A stretch of 64,000 nt of DNA. Source: Chryseobacterium scophthalmum. GTDB lineage: Bacteria; Bacteroidota; Bacteroidia; Flavobacteriales; Weeksellaceae. The notes below the pieces were generated by a model that saw nothing but the letters and a program-made list of their open reading frames with translations, was not told where the DNA came from and ran no database searches. Of this stretch, positions 39,421-48,218 are shown one piece after another. Location: contig NZ_FSRQ01000003.1 of assembly GCF_900143185.1 (NCBI RefSeq), positions 62,001 through 126,000 on the forward strand, given 5' to 3'. The position numbers and the translations under genes are program-made. Position 1 is the first letter of the stretch, and each line of letters starts with the position of its first letter.

Positions 39421-40626
39421 ATGCAGAACAAGCTTAAAATCATCAACGATCCGGTACACGGTTTCATCAAAATTCCTCACGAAATCTTATTTGATGTTAT
39501 CGAACATCCTTATTTTCAAAGATTAAGAAGAATTTCGCAGACCGGGCTTTTAAATTTAATTTTTCCGGGAGCAACACATACAAGATTTCATCATGCAATT
39601 GGCGCGATGCATTTAATGTTTACCGCTTTGGAAACTTTAAAGCAAAAAGGAGTTGCCATTTCTGTTGAAGAGGAGAAAGGGGCGATGTTGGCAATTCTGA
39701 TGCACGATATTGGTCACGGTCCGTTTTCTCATGCTCTGGAAAGTATGTTGATGGATGATTGGCATCACGAAAATCTTTCATTATTATTAATGAACAGGCT
39801 GAATGTTGAATTTGACGGACAGTTATCGACGGCGATAGAAATGTTTCAGGGAAAATACCATAGAAAATTCTTTAATCAGTTGATCAGCTCGCAATTAGAT
39901 GTTGATCGTTTAGATTATTTAAACAGGGACAGCTTTTTCACGGGAGTTTCAGAAGGAAATATCAATACACAAAGGATTATTTCAATGATGAATGTTTGCG
40001 AAGAAGAATTAGTGATTGATGCAAAAGGTGTTTATTCTATCGAAAATTTTTTGACGGCAAGAATGTTTATGTATTGGCAGGTTTATTACCATAAAACTTC
40101 CGCATTGGCAGAATTTATTTTGGTGAAAATCCTCGAAAGAGCAAAATATCTGGTTTCGGAAGGAATCGACTTACCCGCAACTGAAAATTTGAAATATTTT
40201 TTAAACAGAGGAAAAAGTGCTGCAACCGATGAAGATGTAGAGCGTTTTACACAACTTGACGATAATGATATTGTTCAGGCGATGAAACTATGGCAAAAAT
40301 CAGAAGATTTTGTTTTGGCTTATTGGTGTAAATGTGTGATTCAGCGTAATTTTCCAAAAACAATTATCTCTTCGCATCCTTTTGATGAGAAATTTATTGA
40401 AGAAAAAATAAATAACACAAACGAATTTTTTGGAATTGATAACGGGGGTGAATTAGTTCACCAAATTACAAGAAGTTTACTTCCTTATGATACAGAAAAA
40501 CAACCTATTTATCTTCTTCAGAAAAGCGGAAAGGTTTTGAAATTAGATGAGTCGGAAGATCAGCTTTTGTCTGGTCTCATCGTACATAAGACGAAAAGAT
40601 ACATCCTTGCATTTCCAAGAATGTGA
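39421..40626 (+). CDS. HD-domain phosphohydrolase (SAMHD1/dGTPase-like)
   Basis: This 401-residue protein has INDPVHGFIKIP at the start, HTRFHHAIGAMHL, the metal-binding HD in LMHDIGHGPFSHALE and LDVDRLDYLNRDS. These give the H...HD...D set of HD hydrolases of the YdhJ/SAMHD1-like type. Members hydrolyse nucleotides or nucleotide-derived substrates; the substrate here is unknown. The gene precedes the lipid A cluster, a neighbourhood common in Flavobacteriia. Confidence 0.88.
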   Translation: MQNKLKIINDPVHGFIKIPHEILFDVIEHPYFQRLRRISQTGLLNLIFPGATHTRFHHAIGAMHLMFTALETLKQKGVAISVEEEKGAMLAILMHDIGHGPFSHALESMLMDDWHHENLSLLLMNRLNVEFDGQLSTAIEMFQGKYHRKFFNQLISSQLDVDRLDYLNRDSFFTGVSEGNINTQRIISMMNVCEEELVIDAKGVYSIENFLTARMFMYWQVYYHKTSALAEFILVKILERAKYLVSEGIDLPATENLKYFLNRGKSAATDEDVERFTQLDDNDIVQAMKLWQKSEDFVLAYWCKCVIQRNFPKTIISSHPFDEKFIEEKINNTNEFFGIDNGGELVHQITRSLLPYDTEKQPIYLLQKSGKVLKLDESEDQLLSGLIVHKTKRYILAFPRM

Positions 40627-40680
40627 TGCTTAATTTTCTTAAATATTATTAAAATCGATATTCCATAAACTAAAAAATGT

Positions 40681-40708
40681 TTGCGAATAAGAGAATTTCT
40701 TATCTTTG
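40681..40708 (+). promoter_or_regulatory. Promoter of the lpxD-lpxC/fabZ-lpxA operon
   Basis: TTG (40681-40683), 17 bases, then TATCTTTG (40701-40708). Both elements fit the consensus. The ATG at 40715 lies only six bases after the -7 box, so the transcript may start at or next to the start codon (leaderless or nearly so). Confidence 0.75.
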
Positions 40709-40714
40709 CAGAAT

Positions 40715-41746
40715 ATGGAATTTACAGCTTCGCAAATTGCAAGTTTTATTGACGGAAAAATTATAGGTGACGAAAACGCACTTATTACCGGAGTTTCCCC
40801 TATTGAGAGCGGAGAATCCGGCCATCTTTCTTTTGTTGCGCAAGATCGTTTTGCGCATCACTTAGAGACTTCGCAATGTTCGGTACTTATTGTTACCGAG
40901 ACCCTTATCAATAAAGATCAATATAATCCTACCATTATAGCTGTAAAAGATGCTTATCTTTCTTTTCAGATTTTAATGAATCTGTATCAGGAAATGCAGG
41001 GCAGAAAAGAAGGTGTTGAAGATGGTTCTTCCATTCACGATACTGCCGTTATAGGAGATAGAGTTTATATTGGTACGTTTACCTATGTTTCAGAAAAGGC
41101 TAAAATTGGTGAAGGTACACAGATTTTTCCTCAAGTCTACATTGGTAAAGGAGTGAAGATTGGTAAAAACTGTAAAATAGACAGTGGTGCAAGAATCTAT
41201 GATTACTGCATTATTGGTGATAACTGTGTGATACATTCTAATACCGTAATTGGTGGTGACGGATTTGGTTTTCAGCCTACTCCGGAAGGTTTCCAAAAAA
41301 TTCCTCAGTTAGGAAACGTTATTATCGAAGATAATGTGGAAATTGGTTCTAACTGTAGTATCGACAGAGCTACAATTGGTTCTACGACCATTGGGAAAGG
41401 CACAAAAATCGATAACTTGATTCAGATTGCACACAATGTAAAAATCGGTGCAAACAATGTAATTGCTGCGCAAGCGGGAATTGCAGGTTCTACTACGATT
41501 GGAGATTGGAACCAGATTGGCGGTCAGGTTGGAATTGTAGGTCATATAAAAATAGGAAACCAGGTAAAAATTCAGGCGCAAAGTGGAGTGAACTCCAGCG
41601 TTAATGATAAAGATACCGTTTATGGTTCTCCTGCGATCAGCTATAATGACTATCTTAGAAGCTACGTGCATTTCAGGAACCTTCCTGAATTGGCGAAAAG
41701 AATAAATAATCTTGAGAATAACTCAAAAGATCATACTAATGAGTGA
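40715..41746 (+). CDS. lpxD: UDP-3-O-acylglucosamine N-acyltransferase
   Basis: This 343-residue protein has an N-terminal uridine-binding domain ([29 protein letters not shown]) and a long hexapeptide beta-helix (about 100-320), with the catalytic His in [13 protein letters not shown]. It adds a 3-hydroxyacyl chain from ACP to UDP-3-O-acylglucosamine in lipid A synthesis. I chose ATG 40715; the TTG at 40706 lies inside the promoter. The stop overlaps the next start by eight bases. Confidence 0.95.
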   Translation: MEFTASQIASFIDGKIIGDENALITGVSPIESGESGHLSFVAQDRFAHHLETSQCSVLIVTETLINKDQYNPTIIAVKDAYLSFQILMNLYQEMQGRKEGVEDGSSIHDTAVIGDRVYIGTFTYVSEKAKIGEGTQIFPQVYIGKGVKIGKNCKIDSGARIYDYCIIGDNCVIHSNTVIGGDGFGFQPTPEGFQKIPQLGNVIIEDNVEIGSNCSIDRATIGSTTIGKGTKIDNLIQIAHNVKIGANNVIAAQAGIAGSTTIGDWNQIGGQVGIVGHIKIGNQVKIQAQSGVNSSVNDKDTVYGSPAISYNDYLRSYVHFRNLPELAKRINNLENNSKDHTNE

Positions 41747-43136
41747 TATGCAAAAAACCCTTCAGGAAGAGGTTACTCTTTCTGGAATAGGTCTTCATAC
41801 TGGTAAAGAAGTAAAATTAACCATTAAACCTGCAAAAGAAAATACAGGTTTTGTTTTCGTACGAACAGATCTTGAAGGAAGACCTCATGTAGAAGCAGAC
41901 GTAAATTACGTTGTGGCTACAGAAAGAGGAACTACTTTGGAAAAACTTGGCGTTAAAATCAATACTTGCGAACATCTTTTAGCTGCTTTGGTTGGTTGTG
42001 ATATCGACAATGCTGTTATGGAAATGGATGCTTCAGAACCTCCAATTTTAGATGGTTCTTCGAAGTTTTTTGTTGAAGCAATCGAAAGTGTAGGTATTGT
42101 AGAACAGGCAGTTGCAAGAGAATATCTTGTTGTAAAAGAGGTATTGAGCTACAGCGACCCGGCAACAGGTTCGGAAATTACAATTATCCCTTCAGATCAT
42201 TACGAAGTGACTACTATGGTAGATTTTGGGACTAAAGTTTTAGGAACTCAGAATGCTACTCTTAAAAATATTTCAGAATTTAAAGAAGAAATTTCTTCTG
42301 CAAGAACATTCAGCTTTTTGCATGAATTAGAAATGCTTCTTGATCACGGTTTAATCAAAGGCGGAGATATTTCTAACGCTATTGTTTACGTTGACAAAGA
42401 TCTTACTGTAGAAACTACAGAAAAACTAAAGAAAGCTTTTGGTAAAGATCACGTATCGATTAGACCCAATGGTATTTTAGATAATTTAACTTTAAACTAT
42501 CCAAACGAAGCGGCAAGACACAAATTATTAGATGTAATTGGTGATTTAGCTTTAACAGGTGTTAAAATTAAAGGAAAAGTTATTGCCAATAAACCTGGAC
42601 ATTTTGTAAATACTCAGTTTGCTAAAAAGTTAAACCGTCAGTGGAAGTTACAGAAAAAGAAAAACGTTCCTGAGTTTGATTTAACAAAAGAGCCTGTTTT
42701 CGACATCAACGGAATTATGAAGTTGATGCCTCACAGACCTCCTTTCTTATTGATTGATAAGATTCTTGAACTTTCTGATTCTCATGTGGTTGGTTTGAAA
42801 AATGTAACAATGAATGAGCCTTTCTTCGTTGGACATTTTCCTAAAGAACCTGTAATGCCTGGAGTTTTACAAGTAGAAGCTTTAGCACAAACCGGAGGTA
42901 TTTTGGTTTTGGCAAGCGTACCGGATCCTGAAAATTATTCAACTTATTTCATTAAAATTGATAAAGTGAAATTTAAGAGAAAAGTTGTACCAGGTGATAC
43001 AATGATTTTCAAAATTGAATTAATAGAGCCTATCAGAAGAGGTATTGTTCACATGCAGGGTTACGGATATGTTGGTGATACTGTAGCAGTAGAAGCAGAA
43101 TTGATGGCTCAAGTTGCAAAAAATAAAATTGACTAA
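41739..43136 (+). CDS. lpxC/fabZ: LpxC-FabZ fusion (deacetylase / hydroxyacyl-ACP dehydratase)
   Basis: This 465-residue fusion is typical of Bacteroidota. The LpxC part has [10 protein letters not shown], the zinc site [11 protein letters not shown], and [17 protein letters not shown]. FabZ starts near residue 322 with [12 protein letters not shown] and [20 protein letters not shown] (catalytic His and Glu). LpxC commits UDP-3-O-acyl-GlcNAc to lipid A; FabZ dehydrates 3-hydroxyacyl-ACP, so one protein sits at the branch between lipid A and fatty acids. ATG 41739 (MSDMQKTL) fits the family; the 41712 alternative runs into lpxD. Confidence 0.96.
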   Translation: MSDMQKTLQEEVTLSGIGLHTGKEVKLTIKPAKENTGFVFVRTDLEGRPHVEADVNYVVATERGTTLEKLGVKINTCEHLLAALVGCDIDNAVMEMDASEPPILDGSSKFFVEAIESVGIVEQAVAREYLVVKEVLSYSDPATGSEITIIPSDHYEVTTMVDFGTKVLGTQNATLKNISEFKEEISSARTFSFLHELEMLLDHGLIKGGDISNAIVYVDKDLTVETTEKLKKAFGKDHVSIRPNGILDNLTLNYPNEAARHKLLDVIGDLALTGVKIKGKVIANKPGHFVNTQFAKKLNRQWKLQKKKNVPEFDLTKEPVFDINGIMKLMPHRPPFLLIDKILELSDSHVVGLKNVTMNEPFFVGHFPKEPVMPGVLQVEALAQTGGILVLASVPDPENYSTYFIKIDKVKFKRKVVPGDTMIFKIELIEPIRRGIVHMQGYGYVGDTVAVEAELMAQVAKNKID

Positions 43137-43925
43137 ATGATTCATCAATTAGCGGCCGTAGATAAACGTGCAAAAATTGGCAGAAATGTAGTAGTAGAAC
43201 CTTTCACAACAATTGCTGCAGATGTGGAGATTGGTGAAGGTACATGGATAGGATCTAATGTAACCATCATGGATGGTGCGAGAATCGGAAAAAACTGTAA
43301 AATTTTCCCAGGAACGGTAATTTCTGCAATTCCGCAGGATTTAAAGTTTGACGGAGAAGACACACAGACCATCATCGGAGATAACACTACTTTGAGAGAA
43401 TGTGTGACAGTAAATAAAGGAACAAAAGCTTTAGGATACACCAAAGTAGGAGATAACTGTCTGATTATGGCGACTTCTCACGTAGCCCACGATTGCATCA
43501 TCGGGAACAATGTAATTATTGCAAACGGTTGTGGTATTGCAGGTCACGTAGAAATAGGTGATTTTACGGTAATGGGTGGTCTTTCTGCGGTTCAGCAATT
43601 CGGTAAGATTGGGAAACATACTATGGTTTCCGGAGGATCATTAATCAGAAAAGATATTCCGCCTTACATTAAAGTTGCAAGAGAGCCAATTTCTTATGCC
43701 GGAATTAATTCTGTAGGTTTAAGAAGAAGAGGATTTACCAACGATAAGATTTTCGAAATTCAGAAAATTTACAGATATATCTTTCAGATGAAAATGAATG
43801 TTACACAGGCATTGGTTTACATCGAAAAAGAAATGCTTCCAACGGCTGAAAGAGATGAGATTTTAGAATTCATCAAAAACTCTCCGGGAGGTATTGTAAA
43901 AGGATACGGAACAAGCAAAGAATAA
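43137..43925 (+). CDS. lpxA: Acyl-ACP--UDP-GlcNAc O-acyltransferase
   Basis: This 262-residue hexapeptide-repeat protein has the catalytic His in TSHVAHDCIIGNN, followed by GGLSAVQQFGKIGKHTMV and the helical C-terminal domain (RRRGFTNDKIFEIQKIYR). Length and motifs match LpxA. It carries out the first step of lipid A synthesis. Its ATG directly follows the stop of lpxC/fabZ (TAAATG), so translation is coupled. Confidence 0.96.
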   Translation: MIHQLAAVDKRAKIGRNVVVEPFTTIAADVEIGEGTWIGSNVTIMDGARIGKNCKIFPGTVISAIPQDLKFDGEDTQTIIGDNTTLRECVTVNKGTKALGYTKVGDNCLIMATSHVAHDCIIGNNVIIANGCGIAGHVEIGDFTVMGGLSAVQQFGKIGKHTMVSGGSLIRKDIPPYIKVAREPISYAGINSVGLRRRGFTNDKIFEIQKIYRYIFQMKMNVTQALVYIEKEMLPTAERDEILEFIKNSPGGIVKGYGTSKE

Positions 43926-43941
43926 TTTTAAGTTTGAAATA

Positions 43942-44286
43942 ATGAAGACTTTAGTTTTGGTTTTTACAGTTTTATCAACATTTGTTTTTGCTCAGCAAAA
44001 AAGAAATTTATCTTCAGATAATGATTCTTTGGCGGTAAAAAATGTAAATTCTATTCTAACCCATTCAAAAAAATCTTTTTCAAGTTTAAATTCAGATCTA
44101 AAGAGTTCATCAGAAGTGAATAAAAATTTAGACCAGCTTTTAATCAACACGATCAATTTCAATACGGTTATTAATAATCGTTCTGTAACTTCTACGGATG
44201 CAGGAACATTTTATAAACCGAGAGTTGATGCAATGGATATGCTAGGAAGAAAAGTTTTGAGTCTTCAGGTCTACAAATCAAAATAA
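43942..44286 (+). CDS. Small exported protein of unknown function
   Basis: This 114-residue protein has a signal peptide (TLVLVFTVLSTFVFA, cut before QQKR). A low-complexity Ser/Asn/Lys-rich segment (about 20-80) follows, ending with RVDAMDMLGRKVLSLQVYKSK. I do not recognise a family. It lies between lpxA and efp on the same strand, 16 bases after lpxA, so it is probably in the same transcript. Confidence 0.7.
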   Translation: MKTLVLVFTVLSTFVFAQQKRNLSSDNDSLAVKNVNSILTHSKKSFSSLNSDLKSSSEVNKNLDQLLINTINFNTVINNRSVTSTDAGTFYKPRVDAMDMLGRKVLSLQVYKSK

Positions 44287-44306
44287 AGAAAATAATATAA
44301 AAATTA

Positions 44307-44870
44307 ATGGCAACAAGTAACGATATCAGAAAAGGTCTTTGCATCGAATTCAGCAATGATATTTTCAAAATTATTGAGTTTCTTCACGTAAAACCAGGGA
44401 AAGGTCCTGCTTTCGTAAGAACAAAAATGAAATCTGTAACGAACGGAAAAGTTCTTGATAACACTTTTTCTGCAGGTCACAAAATTGACGAAGTAAAAGT
44501 AATCACGAGAAAATTCCAGTATCTTTATGATGACGAGAATGGTTTCCACTTTATGAATAACGAAGATTTTTCTCAGTTATATTTAAACAAAGAAATGATC
44601 GAAAACTCAAACCTGATGAAAGCAGGTGAAGAAGTTACCATCATTTTAAAAGAAGCAGACGAAACTCCGCTTTCTGCTGAATTGCCACAGTCAGTTTATT
44701 TAGAAGTTATCGAAGCTGATCCGGGTGTGAAAGGAAATACTGCTACCAATGCCTTGAAAAACGCAATCGTTGAGACAGGAGCAAGAGTAATGGTTCCTTT
44801 GTTCATCGAGCCGGGTGACAAAATCAAAGTGAGCACAGAAGACGGTTCTTACTTGGAAAGAGTAAAGTAA
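44307..44870 (+). CDS. efp: Elongation factor P
   Basis: This 187-residue protein has the three EF-P domains. The N-terminal KOW-like domain carries the loop lysine near residue 32 (HVKPGKGPAFVRTK), and the C-terminal OB domains end in EPGDKIKVSTEDGSYLERVK. It relieves ribosome stalling at polyproline stretches. It is followed by an intrinsic terminator. Confidence 0.97.
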   Translation: MATSNDIRKGLCIEFSNDIFKIIEFLHVKPGKGPAFVRTKMKSVTNGKVLDNTFSAGHKIDEVKVITRKFQYLYDDENGFHFMNNEDFSQLYLNKEMIENSNLMKAGEEVTIILKEADETPLSAELPQSVYLEVIEADPGVKGNTATNALKNAIVETGARVMVPLFIEPGDKIKVSTEDGSYLERVK

Positions 44871-44888
44871 GAATCTTACAATATCATG

Positions 44889-44926
44889 AAGCTGGAAGAT
44901 AATAACTTTCAGCTTTCATTTTTTTA
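44889..44926 (+). terminator. Terminator after efp
   Basis: AAGCTGGAAG (44889-44898) pairs with CTTTCAGCTT (44906-44915) with one wobble, followed by a T run at 44919-44925. Confidence 0.85.
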
Positions 44927-44931
44927 TGGCA

Positions 44932-45015
44932 GCTTTTTCCGCCCTCCGTTCCCGCTTTTTTGCCTCCGCTTCGCTCCGGCAAAAAGAGCTCCACTCAGGT
45001 CGGGCTGCAATGTAG
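44932..45015. repeat. GC-rich repeat-like block
   Basis: This stretch is far richer in G and C than its surroundings. It contains TTTTTGCC (44957-44964) mirrored by GGCAAAAA (44978-44985) around a CTCCGCTTCGCTC-type core. Such GC-rich palindromic blocks are familiar from Chryseobacterium intergenic regions and are probably a dispersed repeat. The reading frame across it (44886-45116) is not a credible gene. Confidence 0.55.
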
Positions 45016-45076
45016 ACAGAAAAATAAATTTTGTCAGAATATCAGATTTTGACGAAATTAATTCAAAACATCAAGA

Positions 45077-45109
45077 AACCTTGTCAAGGTTCAAAACCTT
45101 GACAAGGTT
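45077..45109. repeat. Perfect 15-base inverted repeat, each arm itself a palindrome
   Basis: AACCTTGTCAAGGTT (45077-45091), CAA, then AACCTTGACAAGGTT (45095-45109). The arms are perfect complements, and each arm also folds on itself (AACCTTG with CAAGGTT). It looks like a dispersed intergenic repeat or a very stable hairpin. Confidence 0.7.
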
Positions 45110-45137
45110 GATTTAAACTAAAACATCATTTAAAAAT

Positions 45138-46040
45138 ATGACGTTTCATCAGCCACAAAAACTCAAAACAATTGCAGATCTTATCGGAGCAAAATTCATA
45201 GGCTCTGAGGATCTTGAAGTATTGGGAACCAACGAAATTCACAGAGTAAGATCTGGCGAAATTGTTTTCGTAAACCACCCAAAATACTACGATAAAGCTT
45301 TAAATTCTGCGGCAACGATTATCTTGATCGATAAGGAAGTAGAATGTCCGGAAGGTAAAGCGCTTTTGGTTTCAGACGATCCTTTCAGAGACTTCAACAA
45401 AATAAATACCCATTTCATAAGAATTTATAACTTCACCGAAACCCTTCATGATGTAGAAATAGGGGAGGGAACAAAAATTCACCCTTCAGCAGTTCTTGGA
45501 AATAATATTACCATCGGAAAAAACACTTTAATTTTTCCAAACGTTGTTATTGGCGATAGAACGGTTATTGGTGATAATGTTGTCATTCAATCTAATACCG
45601 TTTTAGGGGGCGATGCATTTTATTACAGAAAACTCAACGGAAATTTCGACCGCTTGATCTCTGTAGGAAATGTAATTATCGAAAACAATGTAGAGATCGG
45701 AAACGGTTGTACCATCGATAGGGGAGTTACAGACTCTACGATTATTGGTGAAGGTTCTGTTTTAGATAACCAGATCCAGATAGGGCACGATACCGTAATC
45801 GGTAAAAAATGTCTGATTGCTTCTCAAGTCGGTGTTGCTGGATGTTGTATTATTGGTGATGAGGTAACTCTTTGGGGACAAGTTGGTATTGCCTCCGGAA
45901 ATACGATCGAAAGCGGTTCTGTAATTTTAGGCAAAACGGGAGTCAACAGAGACCTTAAAAAAGGAACCTACATCGGAATGTTTGCCGAAGATTTTAAAAC
46001 CTATCTTAAAAAAGAAGTGAAATTGAGAAATCTGGAATAA
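45138..46040 (+). CDS. Second LpxD-like N-acyltransferase
   Basis: This 300-residue hexapeptide-repeat acyltransferase is related to LpxD. It has an N-terminal LpxD-like domain ([30 protein letters not shown]), and a beta-helix with [16 protein letters not shown] and a His in [12 protein letters not shown]. It is shorter than the LpxD at 40715 and diverged. It may add a different acyl chain or act on another nucleotide sugar. It ends the lipid A block, and accessory DNA starts after it. Confidence 0.85.
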   Translation: MTFHQPQKLKTIADLIGAKFIGSEDLEVLGTNEIHRVRSGEIVFVNHPKYYDKALNSAATIILIDKEVECPEGKALLVSDDPFRDFNKINTHFIRIYNFTETLHDVEIGEGTKIHPSAVLGNNITIGKNTLIFPNVVIGDRTVIGDNVVIQSNTVLGGDAFYYRKLNGNFDRLISVGNVIIENNVEIGNGCTIDRGVTDSTIIGEGSVLDNQIQIGHDTVIGKKCLIASQVGVAGCCIIGDEVTLWGQVGIASGNTIESGSVILGKTGVNRDLKKGTYIGMFAEDFKTYLKKEVKLRNLE

Positions 46041-46087
46041 AAAAATTTCAAAAATATTTTTGACGAATAATTACTTTTGTTTATAGA

Positions 46088-46119
46088 AGAGTCCTATTTT
46101 AAAATAGAACTCTTTTTTT
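46088..46119 (+). terminator. Terminator after the second lpxD-like gene
   Basis: AGAGT-C-CTATTTT (46088-46100) pairs with AAAATAG-A-ACTCT (46101-46113) with a single mismatch, followed by a run of T. Confidence 0.75.
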
Positions 46120-46244
46120 ATAAAGAACAGATATTTATTTTCTTTATTAATGTAGGTTTGTATTATTAACCTTCAAAAATGATGATTATTTCCCGATACA
46201 GTATCTAAAGATGTCTCTATTGATGGTGGTTTACACAATGTAAG

Positions 46245-46394
46245 GTGTACAAAAGTGGTACATGACTAAGATGCTGGAACATCTTTTTTTTCTACTTTTC
46301 CGCAAGAATCTCATCATCGCAAACACCCATGAATAAAGGATTTTATCTATTTTAGAGATGTAATAAAAATTGCATTTGTACTACTTCTGTACAC
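46245..46394. repeat. Pair of inverted 18-base repeats, each a TGTAC-N7-GTACA palindrome
   Basis: GTGTACAAAAGTGGTACA (46245-46262) and the complement of TGTACTACTTCTGTACAC (46377-46394) agree at 16 of 18 positions. Inside each is TGTAC, seven bases, GTACA, the shape of a dimeric regulator site. Confidence 0.5.
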
Positions 46395-46755
46395 TTTTAA
46401 TATCATAAGTAACTGTATATTAAATAATTAAAAATTCCCGACTTTAACGATAATAATTTATACATTTCGCCTATACACCTCAATTTTCATCTATTTTTAA
46501 GACGAGTATAGGGTTAAAATTATCATATCTATACCTAAAATTTTTATTAAAATGTTAAATAAATATATTTATTCTTGTAAAATCTACTAAATCCAATATT
46601 ACCGTGGACAAGTATCTTACCAAATTATTACAATTAACTAATTGGTATTATAGAAGATAAATGGGACAATATTTTGAAGTCTATTTTTAGTGCGATGTTA
46701 AAGCCTTTCAAAACCTGAATGATGATTAGGTTTAATCTTTCACAGATACTACTAA

Positions 46756-48216
46756 TTACAATATTGGCACCGATACTCCTAATTTAAAAACTTTATGATA
46801 AACACAAATTTCTGCTGTCATTAAATTTTCAATTTTTAAGCTATCTTCATCATATTCATTATTCTGAAGTGGCTTTGGATAAATAATCAAACATGGAATT
46901 TCTTCATTGTCAGAGTATTTTAATTTTTCTCTAACTTTATTTAATCTTGCGTATCCAGCGACTTGTCTAATGTCTTCATGGATCTGACTGTAATTGTATT
47001 TGAGTTTATATTTTGTATCAACCACAATTTTATAATCTTTTGTAGAAATCAAAAAATCAAGAGAATTACCATACGTAGCAAACTGATAATTAAAATTTGT
47101 ATGGTTGAGCTCTCGATTATCTGCTAATAACTTTGCATAAACATACAATTCAAACATCTTTGGCATATCTATCCAAAATGGTGGCGTAGATATTTTTTCA
47201 GCTGTTGTTTTAGTGATATTGTATGAAAATCTTTTCAAAATCTGCTGTCCGATTTTGATTGCATCTTTATATTCTTTGAAAAATGGATTGTATTTTAAAT
47301 GTTTAATATCTTGCATATCTACCTCTAAACTCACATGTTCAAAAGCCGGCCGAATGAAGTTAACAATCCCCGAAATATCATTTTCCTTTTTGAAATAATA
47401 CTTATTATTTTCAACATATTGTGTACAGAATAAAAGCACTTTTTTCAAAAAGCGGTTTTCGAGAGAGTCTTCTCCAAAAACCTGATAGTCACAAACTGTA
47501 TTGGTAAAACGGTTCTTAAAAACATTCTGTTTGATTTGTTGCCCAACTAAAATTTTACCCTTTACTCTGTTCTTAAGATTTTCCTGAATTTTATAATATG
47601 ATTTTTTAAGGCCCTTTCGTGCAATATCTTGAAGAAGTTTTAAAAACTTAACCACCAAAAATGGCGTTAGCAAATCTTGTTTTTGTTCGATTTCAATTTC
47701 AGGAGCTTCCCAATCTATCAGTAATAAAGAATCTGTTTCTTTTGCCACTTCACTGTATGTCATAACTTCCATCAACATCGCAATGACATTGACTTCTTTT
47801 ACTAAGTCATTTTTACCATCAATAATTACGGAAGCTGTCGTTACTTCTTTCTCCGCTAACTCATCTAATTCTTTTATTTTATTCTCTGAAATTCCCACTT
47901 CTTTCTGTGAGATTACTTTTTCGAAGCTGGTTAAAACTGCAAAATTAAGCTTCGGTTCAACGTGAATAAATCTATCTTGTGTAAGCCAATCCAAGCCTAC
48001 AAAATAGTCAGAATTTAAGGTTATTTCATTTTCTGATGCGCTCCAAGAAAAGCAGTAATATGGTTTACCGCGCTCGGTTTTAAACATGCGGGGTATTATC
48101 TCAAGCTTTTCTTCTAAAACGTGGAGGATGTGACTACCTTTTTCTTTACAATAAAGATCGGCATCTTTTGTGATGATAAGTTTTTTTGAGATATGTTCTC
48201 TTAAGAAAATTCCCAT
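46756..48216 (-). CDS. mcrC: McrC-like nuclease subunit
   Basis: This 486-residue McrC family protein has an N-terminal McrB-contacting part and a C-terminal PD-(D/E)xK nuclease, whose residues sit in SLDFLISTKDYKIVVDTKYKL (about 385-405, D...DTK). It cuts DNA in a complex driven by the McrB GTPase when modified cytosines flank the site. It starts two bases after mcrB ends, so they are co-translated. Such systems restrict phage DNA with modified bases. Confidence 0.9.
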   Translation of the reverse strand: MGIFLREHISKKLIITKDADLYCKEKGSHILHVLEEKLEIIPRMFKTERGKPYYCFSWSASENEITLNSDYFVGLDWLTQDRFIHVEPKLNFAVLTSFEKVISQKEVGISENKIKELDELAEKEVTTASVIIDGKNDLVKEVNVIAMLMEVMTYSEVAKETDSLLLIDWEAPEIEIEQKQDLLTPFLVVKFLKLLQDIARKGLKKSYYKIQENLKNRVKGKILVGQQIKQNVFKNRFTNTVCDYQVFGEDSLENRFLKKVLLFCTQYVENNKYYFKKENDISGIVNFIRPAFEHVSLEVDMQDIKHLKYNPFFKEYKDAIKIGQQILKRFSYNITKTTAEKISTPPFWIDMPKMFELYVYAKLLADNRELNHTNFNYQFATYGNSLDFLISTKDYKIVVDTKYKLKYNYSQIHEDIRQVAGYARLNKVREKLKYSDNEEIPCLIIYPKPLQNNEYDEDSLKIENLMTAEICVYHKVFKLGVSVPIL

Positions 48217-48218
48217 CT

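Larger units (their letters stand above)
46041..46755. other. Gene-free stretch at the core/accessory boundary
   Basis: About 715 bases without a supported gene. It holds a terminator (46088), two TGTAC-N7-GTACA palindromes (46246 and 46377) in inverted arrangement, and a CCTATAC/GTATAGG inverted repeat (46470-46476 and 46506-46512). No tRNA or att-like direct repeat was recognised. Confidence 0.5.

Noticed and set aside
41309..41671. Minus-strand frame of 120 residues inside lpxD
   Set aside because: It is a shadow of the hexapeptide-repeat codons of lpxD.
44886..45116. Frame of 76 residues after efp
   Set aside because: It runs through the efp terminator, a GC-rich repeat and a hairpin repeat; its composition is that of the repeats, not of a protein.
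46041..46755. A tRNA or att-site at the core/accessory boundary
   Set aside because: I looked for a cloverleaf and for direct repeats but saw neither; only palindromes and a terminator are visible.
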